Positions 30,164-38,738 of a stretch of 49,477 nt of DNA are shown piece by piece (the first letter of the stretch is position 1; each line of letters begins with the position of its first letter). This DNA comes from Oscillospiraceae bacterium (lineage in GTDB: Bacteria > Bacillota > Clostridia > Oscillospirales > Oscillospiraceae). Under the pieces are notes generated by a model that was given only the letters and a program-made list of their open reading frames with translations, was not told the DNA's origin and did no database searches. The stretch is taken from assembly GCA_017479425.1 (NCBI GenBank), contig JAFVCD010000041.1:1-49477 (forward strand), written 5' to 3'. The position numbers and the translations under genes are program-made.

Positions 30164-31555
30164 ATGTTCAAAACTGACTTGAAGCCCGATGAGCAGGGCC
30201 TTAATATAATAATCGTCGGCTGCGGCAAGGTCGGCTCGACCATCACAGAGCGCCTTTACGCTGAGGGTCACGACATAACTGTTATCGACAAAAACCCGGT
30301 TGCCATCGGTGCGCTCACTGACGCATATGACATTATGGGCATCGTAGGCAACGGCGCGAGCTACTCGACTCAGATGGAGGCGGGCGTTGAAAACGCCGAC
30401 CTCATCATCGCCGTCACCGACTCCGACGAGCTGAATCTCCTCTGCTGTACCGTCGCTCAGCGGGTCACGAACTGCGACGCCATCGCGAGAGTGCGCAACC
30501 CGGACTATGCCGAGGAGATCGACTATCTGCGCGAAAAGCTGGGTCTTTCCATCATCATAAACCCCGAGCTCGAGGCGGCGAATGAAATCGCGCGCATACT
30601 CTACCTTCCGACGGCGCTCTCCGTCAGTCCCTTTGCTCGCGGAAGAGCGGAGATAATCCGCTTCAAGCTCCCCGCCGACAATATGCTCTGCGACAAGCGC
30701 CTCATGGACATGGGCGCGCTCGTTAAAAACATCCGCTTCTGTGCCATTGAGCGCGGCGATAACGTCTACACGCCGGACGGCCATTTTATTCTCAAGGCGG
30801 GCGACACTGTTTCGTTCATCTCGACCGCACGCTCCGCCGCGAATTTCTTTGAAAGGTGCGGCATGAAGACTCACAGAGTAAAGGACACTATCATAATCGG
30901 CGGCGGCAAGAGCGCGTATTACCTCGGCAAGCAGCTTATCGGCATGGGCATCGGTGTAAAGATCATCGAAAAGGACCGAGAGCGCTGTCTTGAGCTTGAG
31001 AGCCTACTGCCCGACGCGATAATCATAAACGGCGACGGCAGCGACGAGGAGCTTCTCAAGGAGGAGGGCATCCGAAGCTGTGAGAGCTTCGTGCCGCTCA
31101 CGGGACTTGACGAGGAGAACATACTCCTCACGCTCTATGCGAGAGAGCAGTCCAACGCGAAGGTCATAACGAAGATAAACCGCATCACCTTCCGCAACGT
31201 CATAAGCTCCCTCGACCTCGGAAGCGTTGTCTACCCGAAGTATATCACCGCCGAGGCAATAATCGCCTATGTCCGCGCGAAGAAAAACTCCCTCGGAAGC
31301 AGTATCGAAACGCTCTATCACATGTTCGACAACCGCGTTGAGGCGATCGAGTTCAACGTCTCCGAGGATATCGAAAACCTCACGAACGTGCCGCTCAAGG
31401 ATCTCAAAAGCAAGGACGAGCTTATCGTAGCCTATATAAACCGCGGCGGTCAGAGCATAATCCCCGGCGGCCTCGACTGCATCAAGAAGGGCGACAACGT
31501 AGTTATCGTGACAAAGCACACCGGCTTCCACGATATCAGCGATATTCTCGCATAA
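30164..31555 (+). CDS. trkA: Trk system potassium uptake protein TrkA (two RCK domains)
   Basis: Cytosolic NAD(H)-binding gating subunit of a Trk potassium channel. 463 aa with two RCK-N/RCK-C units: the first at NIIIVGCGKVGSTITERL with acidic VIDKN, the second at TIIIGGGKSAYYLGKQL with IIEKDRERC. Length and double-domain layout match TrkA rather than single-domain KtrA. The ATG follows AGGAGG by 6 bases. trkH starts 10 bases downstream, so they are co-transcribed. Confidence 0.95.
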   Translation: MFKTDLKPDEQGLNIIIVGCGKVGSTITERLYAEGHDITVIDKNPVAIGALTDAYDIMGIVGNGASYSTQMEAGVENADLIIAVTDSDELNLLCCTVAQRVTNCDAIARVRNPDYAEEIDYLREKLGLSIIINPELEAANEIARILYLPTALSVSPFARGRAEIIRFKLPADNMLCDKRLMDMGALVKNIRFCAIERGDNVYTPDGHFILKAGDTVSFISTARSAANFFERCGMKTHRVKDTIIIGGGKSAYYLGKQLIGMGIGVKIIEKDRERCLELESLLPDAIIINGDGSDEELLKEEGIRSCESFVPLTGLDEENILLTLYAREQSNAKVITKINRITFRNVISSLDLGSVVYPKYITAEAIIAYVRAKKNSLGSSIETLYHMFDNRVEAIEFNVSEDIENLTNVPLKDLKSKDELIVAYINRGGQSIIPGGLDCIKKGDNVVIVTKHTGFHDISDILA

Positions 31556-31565
31556 GGGTGCCGCA

Positions 31566-33029
31566 ATGAACAGAAGAATGATATTTTACATCCTCGGCAT
31601 TGTGCTTCTCATCGAAGCGGCGCTGATGGTGATACCGGTCGCTGCTGGGCTTATATACCATGAAAAGAGCGTTGTGTGGTTTCTCACCGCGATGGCGATC
31701 AGCCTTGTCTGCGGTGCGCTTCTGCGCCTGCTGAAGCCGAAGGACACGGTGTTTTATCTCAAAGAGGGCTGCGTTGCTACGGCGATGAGCTGGCTCTGTA
31801 TGTCGCTCATCGGCGCCCTGCCATTCACGCTCTCGGGTCAGATACCGAGCTATGTTGACGCGCTCTTTGAAACCGTCTCCGGCTTTACGACCACCGGCGC
31901 GAGCATACTCGCGGATGTAGAGGCTCTCGACCACTGTATGCTCCTATGGCGCTCCTTCACTCACTGGATAGGCGGCATGGGCATTCTCGTATTTCTGCTT
32001 GCGATAATCTCTATGTCCGGCGGCAGCAATATGAACCTTATGCGCGCGGAGTCGCCCGGTCCGTCGGTCGGAAAGCTCGTTCCGAAGGTGCGGCACACCG
32101 CCTCCATACTCTATCGAATCTATATCGCGCTCACGGTGCTGATGTTCATTATTCTCGTCATCTTCCGTATGCCGGTATTTGACGCACTCTGCACCGCCTT
32201 CGGCACCGCCGGCACCGGTGGCTTCGGCATAAAGGCGGACAGCATGGCTTCCTACTCCCCCGCTCTCCAGTGGATAATAACGATTTTTATGATACTCTTC
32301 GGAGTGAACTTCAATTTCTACTACTTCCTCCTTTTCAAAAAGTGGCGCCAGGCGCTCAAAATGGAGGAGGTGCGCTGGTATTTCATCATCATCCTCTTTG
32401 CGGTCACGATGATAACCGGCAACATTCTCCGTCTCGGCGGCGGGGTCGCCAAATCCATACGCGACGCGGCGTTTCAGGTCGCATCTATTATCACTACAAC
32501 AGGCTTTGCCACCGTCGATTTTGACCTCTGGCCGAATTTTTCCCGAACACTGCTCGTAGTAATAATGTTCATCGGCGCCTGCGCCGGCTCCACGGGCGGC
32601 GGCATCAAGGTCTCTCGCTTTATTGCGGTCATCAAGGCTGTCGGCAGTGAGCTCTATTTCTACGTCCATCCCAAGTCCGTCCGTCAGACCCGACTTGAGG
32701 GAAAGACCCTTGACTCGGACACTATGCGCTCAATTTCAAGTTATTTTATACTGTTTCTGCTCGTTTTCGTCGCCTCGGCGTGCCTTGTTTCGCTCGATAA
32801 CTACGACCTTACGACGAATTTCACCGCAGTCGCCGCGACGCTCAATAATATCGGCCCCGGTCTCAATCTCGTCGGCCCGACGCAGAATTTCGCGCTCTTT
32901 TCCGATTTCTCAAAGTTCGTTCTTATGTTCGATATGCTCGCCGGAAGGCTTGAGCTTTATCCGATGATACTTCTGTTCTACCCCGCAGTGTGGAAAAATA
33001 CGCTGACAAAACGCCAAAGGGGTGAATAA
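31566..33029 (+). CDS. trkH: TrkH/TrkG-type potassium channel subunit
   Basis: Membrane pore subunit partnering the TrkA upstream. 487 aa, with the four filter-forming P-loops GFTTTGASI, TAGTGGFGI, TTTGFATVD and NNIGPGLNL, each with the conserved Gly, and a long hydrophobic framework. The SGGSNMNLMRAESPGP loop is typical of TrkH. Stops at TAA 33027-33029, next to the ribosome binding site of the second pore gene. Confidence 0.94.
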   Translation: MNRRMIFYILGIVLLIEAALMVIPVAAGLIYHEKSVVWFLTAMAISLVCGALLRLLKPKDTVFYLKEGCVATAMSWLCMSLIGALPFTLSGQIPSYVDALFETVSGFTTTGASILADVEALDHCMLLWRSFTHWIGGMGILVFLLAIISMSGGSNMNLMRAESPGPSVGKLVPKVRHTASILYRIYIALTVLMFIILVIFRMPVFDALCTAFGTAGTGGFGIKADSMASYSPALQWIITIFMILFGVNFNFYYFLLFKKWRQALKMEEVRWYFIIILFAVTMITGNILRLGGGVAKSIRDAAFQVASIITTTGFATVDFDLWPNFSRTLLVVIMFIGACAGSTGGGIKVSRFIAVIKAVGSELYFYVHPKSVRQTRLEGKTLDSDTMRSISSYFILFLLVFVASACLVSLDNYDLTTNFTAVAATLNNIGPGLNLVGPTQNFALFSDFSKFVLMFDMLAGRLELYPMILLFYPAVWKNTLTKRQRGE

Positions 33030-33091
33030 CGACGAGCAAAGCTAAATCAAGGCTCACCGCCGCTCAAATCCTTCCTCTGAGCTTTCTTGCG

Positions 33092-34402
33092 ATGATAGCG
33101 GTCGGAACCCTCCTCCTATGGGTGCCGTTCTCAACCGCACCCGGCGAGCGCACCGGATTTCTTACGGCGCTCTTTACCGCGACGACGAGCGTCTGCGTCA
33201 CTGGGCTTGTCGTGGTCGAGACCGCGGCTCACTGGTCGCTTTTCGGCAAGATCGTGATACTCGTGCTCATTCAGCTCGGCGGCATCGGCATTATCTCTGT
33301 GTCGAGTGCGGCTATCTTCGCCCTGCGGCGCAGAATGAGCCTCAATGACAGAGTTCTCCTCATGCAGTCCTTCAATCTCTCGCGCCTTTCGGGTTTGACG
33401 CACTTTCTCAGGAGAGTTCTGCGCGGGGTTTTCTCGATTGAGCTCATCGGCGCGGTTCTCTACTCCATCGCCTTTATCCCGCGCTACGGCGCGCTGAAGG
33501 GCGTCTGGTACGCGGTTTTCACCTCGATCTCCGCCTTCTGCAACGCCGGAATCGACATTCTCGGCGCTGACAGCCTTATGAGCTTCTACTCCGATCCGCT
33601 GGTGCTGATCACTACGATGCTTCTCATCGTAACGGGCGGCCTCGGCTATGCCGTTTGGTTCGATATCTGTGAAAAGGTAAAGCTCGCTATTGAGAAAAAG
33701 CGCTCTCTCGGCTTTGCCATTCACCGCCTGAACGAGCACTCGAAGCTCGTCCTCGCGCTGAGCGTTATTCTTCTCTTCGGCGGCGCTGTTCTCGAGCTGA
33801 TCTTTGAATTTTCAAATCCCGCGACACTCGGCGAAATGAGCTTCGGCAATAAAATTCTGAACGCGCTTTTCCAGTCGGTGACCTTCCGCACTGCCGGCTT
33901 TGCCGCTATCAGTCAGAAGGCGCTCACCGAGCCGAGCGTACTGTTAGGATGCGTTCTGATGTTTATCGGCGGCTCGCCGGTCGGAACTGCCGGCGGCGTA
34001 AAAACAGTCACGCTCTACATCGTTCTCAAGAACACAGTGAGCTACATTCTGAACCGTCACGACACCGTGATTTTCAACCGCAAGGTGCCCTCACGCCTCA
34101 TCCGCGAGGCGACCGCCATCGCGCTTGTGAGCCTTATGATTGCCATCGTGTTCACCACTATGCTCATGCTTACAAACGGCACGACGCTGAACGACAGCGC
34201 CTATGAGGTCATTAGCGCCATCTGCACCGTCGGTCTTTCCCGCGACCTCACGCCGTCGCTCAATACCTTCGGGCGGCTTCTTATAATCGTTTCTATGTAC
34301 CTCGGGCGTATCGGCCCCATCTCTCTCGCCCTCTTCTTCCGCACACGGAGCGAGGCTAAAAACGTCGTCCGCGACGCCGACGGAAAATTTATCGTAGGTT
34401 AA
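33092..34402 (+). CDS. ktrB: KtrB-type potassium channel subunit; true start probably upstream at a non-canonical codon
   Basis: Second potassium pore, related to KtrB. 436 aa from the first ATG, with P-loops TSVCVTGLVV, SAFCNAGIDI, TFRTAGFAA and CTVGLSRD, GIGIISVS and GRIGPISLALFF. The ATG at 33092 has no ribosome binding site and falls inside the first membrane helix. In-frame codons upstream (33026-33091) encode TTSKAKSRLTAAQILPLSFLA, which aligns with the normal KtrB N-terminus (RFTPPQVLAIGFF in Bacillus). AAAGGGGTGA precedes an ATA at 33026-33028 that overlaps the trkH stop as ATAA. The translated start may thus be ATA or ACG. Coordinates give only the canonical-start reading. Confidence 0.88.
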   Translation: MIAVGTLLLWVPFSTAPGERTGFLTALFTATTSVCVTGLVVVETAAHWSLFGKIVILVLIQLGGIGIISVSSAAIFALRRRMSLNDRVLLMQSFNLSRLSGLTHFLRRVLRGVFSIELIGAVLYSIAFIPRYGALKGVWYAVFTSISAFCNAGIDILGADSLMSFYSDPLVLITTMLLIVTGGLGYAVWFDICEKVKLAIEKKRSLGFAIHRLNEHSKLVLALSVILLFGGAVLELIFEFSNPATLGEMSFGNKILNALFQSVTFRTAGFAAISQKALTEPSVLLGCVLMFIGGSPVGTAGGVKTVTLYIVLKNTVSYILNRHDTVIFNRKVPSRLIREATAIALVSLMIAIVFTTMLMLTNGTTLNDSAYEVISAICTVGLSRDLTPSLNTFGRLLIIVSMYLGRIGPISLALFFRTRSEAKNVVRDADGKFIVG

Positions 34403-34411
34403 GGTGATACT

Positions 34412-35053
34412 ATGAAAAAAAATTATGCTATTCTCGGCCTCGGCTCCTACGGCAAGTACCTGACCGAAAACTTGTACGCAGCAGGCGCTGACGTGCTCAT
34501 CGCTGACTCTGACGAGGAGCTTGTGAGCCAGTTTGCCGACAAGTGCACCTACGCCGTCACCGCTGACCTCTCCGACCCAGAGGCGATAAAGGCGCTCGGC
34601 ATCAAGAATATGGACGTCGTCATCATCTGCATGGGGCAGTCACTCGGCCCGAGCGTTATGTGTACGATGGTCGCAAAGGAGCTTGGAGTGCCGCTCGTCA
34701 TTGCGAAAGCGACAAGTAAACAGATGGAGGCAATACTCTACAAGGTCGGCGCCGACAAGGTCATAAACATTGAGGAGGACGCGGCTTACCGCGCCGCAAG
34801 GCGATTCCTCAGCGAAAACTTCCTCGACTACTTCGATTTTGGCGACAACCTCGCCATCGTCGACCTCTACCCGAGGTCCGAGTGGGTCGGAAAGAATCTC
34901 AAGGAGCTCCATCTTCGTGAGAAGTACAACATAAACGTCATCGCCGTCAAGTCCGACAACGAGATGTCGAGCCATATCGACCCGATGCTGCCGCTCACAA
35001 GCGATTCGCGCCTTGTGGTGGTCGGCGATAAGAAGGATATTTCCAAGCTTTAA
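34412..35053 (+). CDS. ktrA: KtrA-type potassium channel gating subunit
   Basis: 213 aa, a single RCK unit: YAILGLGSYGKYLTENLYAAG nucleotide-binding loop, VLIADSDEELV acidic strand, KVINIEEDAAYRAARRF, and a C-terminal RCK-C domain (LKELHLREKYNINVIAVK). It lies 9 bases after ktrB behind AAGGTGATACT. Together with ktrB it makes the second complete potassium uptake system in the same transcript. Confidence 0.94.
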   Translation: MKKNYAILGLGSYGKYLTENLYAAGADVLIADSDEELVSQFADKCTYAVTADLSDPEAIKALGIKNMDVVIICMGQSLGPSVMCTMVAKELGVPLVIAKATSKQMEAILYKVGADKVINIEEDAAYRAARRFLSENFLDYFDFGDNLAIVDLYPRSEWVGKNLKELHLREKYNINVIAVKSDNEMSSHIDPMLPLTSDSRLVVVGDKKDISKL

Positions 35054-35064
35054 GGAGTTATGAA

Positions 35065-35487
35065 ATGCAGAGTTTTTTTCAGAAAAACGCGGGCTTTATC
35101 TCGCTTTTCGTCGGTATCGCACTGATCGTCGTCAGCGTCATAATGGTCATCAACGCAGATGTCTACGGCGAGACCGCAGCGATTGTCACAGAGCGCTGGG
35201 ATAACTTCGGCGACGACACCCCCGCCTACGGATACCGTCTCAGATACGAAGTCGACGGAAAGACCTACGAAACGACGACAAACACCTCGGAATGGATGGA
35301 GCTCGGTACGAAATACGGCCTCTACTACGATAAGAACAACCCCGAGATAACTATGGACGTTGACAGTGTTAACAACATTTTCCTCCCCGTAGGAGCGGGC
35401 ATTCTCTTTAGTATGATCGGAGTTCTTTTTATTCTGAAGCGCTTCAGGCCCGAGCTTCTTCCGGGCTGGATAAAATTCGAGCAGTAA
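35065..35487 (+). CDS. DUF3592-like membrane protein
   Basis: 140 aa. Two transmembrane helices (residues about 10-30 and 105-128) frame an extracytoplasmic beta domain with YGYRLRYEVDGKTYETTT and YYDKNNPEI, the pattern of DUF3592 proteins. Function unknown. It follows ktrA by 11 bases behind AAGGAG and ends the potassium operon at a strong terminator. Whether it modulates potassium uptake is unknown. Confidence 0.8.
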   Translation: MQSFFQKNAGFISLFVGIALIVVSVIMVINADVYGETAAIVTERWDNFGDDTPAYGYRLRYEVDGKTYETTTNTSEWMELGTKYGLYYDKNNPEITMDVDSVNNIFLPVGAGILFSMIGVLFILKRFRPELLPGWIKFEQ

Positions 35488-35493
35488 AAAAAG

Positions 35494-35531
35494 AAGATGA
35501 TTTGCATTTTGTGTGCAGATCATCTTTTTTT
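35494..35531. terminator. Bidirectional terminator between DUF3592 gene and minus-strand lipoprotein
   Basis: Stem AAGATGATTTGCA with TGCAGATCATCTT (one G:U pair), flanked by A-run on the left and T-run on the right, so it works on both strands. Confidence 0.88.
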
Positions 35532-35535
35532 CTAT

Positions 35536-35943
35536 TCAGCCGTTCAAAAAGCGCAAAGCAAGACCATGCAGCGAATCGCCGCTCAGCGTCAGCGTATAGA
35601 TATTTCCCGCCTGCGGGTGTTCAATCGACGCGCTTCCGCAAAAAGAATAGTCCTCACCGGCTTTTTCCGCGGCATACAAATCGAGCTTTATTGAGTCGAT
35701 GCGCTCTGTCGGCAATTCATCGGTAAGAAAGATCAGTTCATACCCCGATGATATTCTCTCGCAGACCTTGCTGCCAAGCGTTTCGCCGTCGAAAGAATAG
35801 CTTGCCGCGATGCTGTAAAGATTCACTTCGCTCTGATTGACAATGCGGACGGTCAGAACGCTTTCCTTGTTTTCAGACGCCCCGCAGCCCATCAGCGCGG
35901 CAAGGATCACGACTGTCAGCAATATAGAGATCTCACGTTTCAC
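35536..35943 (-). CDS. Predicted small lipoprotein
   Basis: 135 aa. A short basic start VKREIS, a hydrophobic segment and the lipobox LMGC (lipid Cys about residue 20) predict a membrane-anchored outward-facing protein. The rest (VLTVRIVNQSEVNLYSIAAS...NIYTLTLSG) looks like a beta-sandwich; family not recognised. The GTG at 35943 was chosen because it overlaps the nucleotidyltransferase stop (GTGA) and follows GAGAGGGGAC; longer readings begin inside that gene. The pairing with a nucleotidyltransferase is unexplained. Confidence 0.72.
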   Translation of the reverse strand: MKREISILLTVVILAALMGCGASENKESVLTVRIVNQSEVNLYSIAASYSFDGETLGSKVCERISSGYELIFLTDELPTERIDSIKLDLYAAEKAGEDYSFCGSASIEHPQAGNIYTLTLSGDSLHGLALRFLNG

Positions 35944-36629
35944 GGGTCTTGTCCCCTCTCCTGCGCAAGTATATCTATACGGGCAAAAGCTGACTGACAC
36001 CATTCAAACAGGACAGAAAAAGCCTGCTCAAAATCAAATCCGTCCGGCAGCTTCTCCAGCTCAAGCACCCTCCGGTCTTTCTCCGAAACAGCTCCTCTGA
36101 GCTCCTTTTTTGTGAGAATAAAGCAGCCGCTCTCCAGATAATGGAGATTCTGTATCAGAAAAAACGCGCCTTTGCAGGTGCTGCGGAACTTTGCGGCGTT
36201 TTTATCTCTGTCAGCATGAATATAGCGATGGCAGATCTCGTGATACAGATTACCCAGGCTCAGCTTGACGTAGTTTATTTCGTCCTCTCTCGCCGCAGGC
36301 GGAAGATGATCGGTCAATACGCCGTGCAGATCTTTCGTAGTATGGCGAAGCTGGCAGACTTCCAAAGGATTCCAGTGATTCATTTCCTCGCGTCCGCAGA
36401 TAAATCCGCAGGATTTCTCATAGAAGCCCGTCTTTTTCAGGATCTCACGATACCTATCCATGTCCTCTACGGAAAACCGATCCAGAATCACCATAACGTC
36501 AATATCGCTGTTTTCGTCGGCTTCACCGCGAAGTTGGCTGCCTTGAAGCCCCACATACAGCAGCCTTTCACCGAAGACAGACCGACAGCCCGAAATAAGC
36601 TCATTCAGATAATTGTTCAGATCAAGCAT
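35940..36629 (-). CDS. Nucleotidyltransferase-domain protein
   Basis: 229 aa. The N-terminal half has LYVGLQGSQLRGEADENSDIDVMVIL, the GS-x(10-12)-D-x-D motif of pol-beta-like nucleotidyltransferases (DID/DVM pair), followed by a helical C-terminal domain with conserved His/Glu (YHEICHRYIHADRDKNAAKF, FFLIQNLHYLESG). Similar proteins modify aminoglycosides or other small molecules, or are antitoxin-like MNT proteins, but no HEPN partner gene is visible. The ATG at 36629 follows GGAG. Expression is from a perfect promoter covered by a 16-bp-arm palindrome (36654-36693). Confidence 0.85.
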   Translation of the reverse strand: MLDLNNYLNELISGCRSVFGERLLYVGLQGSQLRGEADENSDIDVMVILDRFSVEDMDRYREILKKTGFYEKSCGFICGREEMNHWNPLEVCQLRHTTKDLHGVLTDHLPPAAREDEINYVKLSLGNLYHEICHRYIHADRDKNAAKFRSTCKGAFFLIQNLHYLESGCFILTKKELRGAVSEKDRRVLELEKLPDGFDFEQAFSVLFEWCQSAFARIDILAQERGQDP

Positions 36630-36653
36630 ATTCGCTTCACTCCATAGGAAATA

Positions 36654-36700
36654 GTGACCGTTCGTTCTCATATTATAGAGAACGAACGGTCACTTGTCAA
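36654..36700 (-). promoter_or_regulatory. Promoter with palindromic operator of nucleotidyltransferase-lipoprotein operon
   Basis: Minus-strand TTGACA (36695-36700), 17-base spacer, TATAAT (36672-36677). A perfect inverted repeat (36654-36669 and 36678-36693, arm GTGACCGTTCGTTCTC) is centred on the -10 box with an 8-base middle. The ACCGTTCGTT half-site looks like those of TetR-family repressors. The regulator is not encoded next to it. Confidence 0.85.
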
Positions 36701-36707
36701 GCGTTTT

Positions 36708-37313
36708 TCACTTTGCAAGCGAAGCCTCAGCGCCGCCGCGGACGCCGCCGAGTATCAGGTCGGTATGACCCGGCTCGAGGGCGCGCGGAAGTTCAAGCGA
36801 GGTCGTCATGTTGTAAACTGCGCCCTCCTTGGAGGACTTGTCAAGTCCGCAGAGCAGCTCCATCGTGTGAAGCCCAAGCTCCGCGGAGGCGCGGTGCGGG
36901 CGGTCACAGATCATCGACCACGCCATTTCAGCGGCGCCTACGCCGCGATGCTGACCGTAATCTGCGGGAGTCTCAGGTCCGTAAAGCGGCGCACCGGTGT
37001 AACCGTGGGTAAACGGAATTTTCATCTCAGGCGTGTTCTTGGGGATAAGGCGCACGCTGCCGCTAAAGGAATTCGGGTCGCCGGGCTTGAGAATGCCCTC
37101 GGTGCCGTAAATCACAAGCGCAGGCTGCTCCTCGTCGATACTCTCGCCGTCGAGGTGGAGAGTTCCGACGGCGCCGGAGGCGAATTGAAGCGCGCCGGTG
37201 TAGAGGTTGTTATCGGCGGTTTTCCACTTTTCACCCGCCTCTGAGGCGTAGTACAGCTCGCTTTCGTGCTCCATCGCCGGAACTGCAAAGCCGCTGACGC
37301 GCTTTATCCACAA
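36708..37313 (-). pseudogene. Truncated Gfo/Idh/MocA-type oxidoreductase (C-terminal half only)
   Basis: About 200 codons matching the C-terminal alpha/beta domain of Gfo/Idh/MocA sugar dehydrogenases: ALQFASGAVGTLHLDGES, LVIYGTEGILKPGDPNSF, RGVGAAEMAWSMICDRPHRASAELGLHTMELLCGL. The N-terminal Rossmann domain (GxGxxG) is missing and a stop codon lies just upstream; the only start is a TTG without ribosome binding site. Most likely a relic of a once full-length ~370-aa gene. It is just upstream of the nucleotidyltransferase promoter on the same strand. Confidence 0.75.
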
Positions 37314-37360
37314 TACTAAATATTACAACGAAAACTGAGCTTTATGAGGCTTATGTTGCA

Positions 37361-37408
37361 TAAAAAGCACAAGATCCCGCCTTCTTGACGAGATCTTGTG
37401 TTTTTTTA
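37361..37408. terminator. Terminator at the end of the glycosidase operon
   Basis: Stem CACAAGATC (37368-37376) with GATCTTGTG (37392-37400), T-run on the right, A-run on the left; works for the minus-strand GH30 gene as well as for plus-strand transcripts. The rest of 37314-37434 shows nothing else. Confidence 0.8.
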
Positions 37409-37434
37409 TCGCTGTTTTTTACAGCGCCTTATTC

Positions 37435-38736
37435 TTATTCAATTTCAATGATTGCGGAGGTGATCGATTCCGGCCACAGAATTGCGTCCGCCTCCTCGCC
37501 GTACAGTCTGACGCACACCGGGGAGTTTTTCTCTCCTCTGTTCAGCATCACGAGCGCAAATTTGCCGTCCGGCCGCTTCCACGCAGTCGCGTCGATATCG
37601 TCGCTGTACTTCGTCGCGGCGATCCTTACCGATCCCGCCGGTATCGCCTTCGCGATGACCTCGACGTATTTTCCGAGGAGCGTTTCTGTGAGCTTGTGCG
37701 CCTTCGTATCGTACATAAACGGCGCAAGGCAGTAGTTTCCGACGTAGTTCGGGCCGCCGTTCTCATCGAGCAGAATGTTCCAGTCGCCGAATGCGACCAT
37801 GCCGCAGTTGAGGTCGCCGATTATCTCGTGACTGAACTTCTCCGCAGAGCCGAAGGCGTCTGAGATGTCGAACTTGTAGTACTCAATACAGCTCTCCGAG
37901 ATCATCAGCTTTTTCGTCGGGAACCTCTCGCGGCATAGGTCAAGCGCCTCGAAGTGATCGCCGGAGTACCAGTGGAACGCGATGCCAGAAACCATTTTAT
38001 CCGTATCCTCATCGACAACGTCGCGCAGCCACTCATAAACCCGCTCCTTGTTGTGATCCCAGAGGTATATCTCAATATCAGCGAGTCCGCGCTTTACCAT
38101 CTCGGGGTACATATAGTCTCTCAGAAATTCCTTCTGCTCCCCCGCCGTCCACACGCACGAATCCCAGGTCTGAACGGCGTGGGCTTCATTCTGGAGCGAC
38201 AGACGCGTAACGCAGAAGCCCTGAGCCTTGTACCACGCGATATAATCGCAGAGATATGCGGCGTAGTCGCCATAGTGCTCGCGCTTCAAGGCGCCGCCGA
38301 ACTGGCGGATGCCGTTAGTTTTCCATTTTGCCGGAGGCGACCACGGCGCCAGCATAATGCCGAGCCTCTCCCCATGCGCCTTCTCAGCGTCGCGGAGCAT
38401 GGGAATTATATATTTTTCGACACGCGCAAAGCCCTCGTACTGACCGAGCGAGAAGTCGCAGCTGTCGATCGGTATCCGCACAAACTGATAATTCATTCCC
38501 TTCGAGCTGAAATACGACTGCATCAGCGCGTTTTTGTCACTCTCACTCATCTGCGAGTAGACGTAACCCGCCGCCTCGGTTATAGCGCCTCCAAAGCCCT
38601 CAAAGATCTGATATTCCGCCTCTGGGTAGAGGTTTATTACGCGGTTTTCACTCTCTCCCGCGCGAAAAAGTACGCTCTGGCTGAATTTTTCGTCCCACGC
38701 GCCGGAGCCGTAAAGTGTATTCAAGTGCATTTCCAT
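37435..38736 (-). CDS. Glycoside hydrolase family 30 (beta-glucosidase/glucosylceramidase-like)
   Basis: 433 aa without signal peptide. GH30 features in order: FEGFGGAITEAAGYV, YQFVRIPIDSCDFS, MLAPWSPPAKWKTNG, the acid/base region LSLQNEAHAVQTWDSC, GIAFHWYSGDHFEAL, the nucleophile region LMISESCIEY, and a C-terminal beta domain (LVMLNRGEKN). The subfamily acts on beta-linked glucosides (beta-1,6-glucan, glucosylceramide or related). Cytosolic location suggests imported substrates. It lies 2 bases after the GH5 gene behind GGAG; last gene of the operon. Confidence 0.92.
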   Translation of the reverse strand: MEMHLNTLYGSGAWDEKFSQSVLFRAGESENRVINLYPEAEYQIFEGFGGAITEAAGYVYSQMSESDKNALMQSYFSSKGMNYQFVRIPIDSCDFSLGQYEGFARVEKYIIPMLRDAEKAHGERLGIMLAPWSPPAKWKTNGIRQFGGALKREHYGDYAAYLCDYIAWYKAQGFCVTRLSLQNEAHAVQTWDSCVWTAGEQKEFLRDYMYPEMVKRGLADIEIYLWDHNKERVYEWLRDVVDEDTDKMVSGIAFHWYSGDHFEALDLCRERFPTKKLMISESCIEYYKFDISDAFGSAEKFSHEIIGDLNCGMVAFGDWNILLDENGGPNYVGNYCLAPFMYDTKAHKLTETLLGKYVEVIAKAIPAGSVRIAATKYSDDIDATAWKRPDGKFALVMLNRGEKNSPVCVRLYGEEADAILWPESITSAIIEIE

Positions 38737-38738
38737 TT

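Noticed and set aside
35940-36629. Nucleotidyltransferase as half of a MNT/HEPN toxin-antitoxin pair
   Set aside because: The protein is longer than MNT antitoxins and the adjacent ORF is a lipoprotein, not a HEPN domain.
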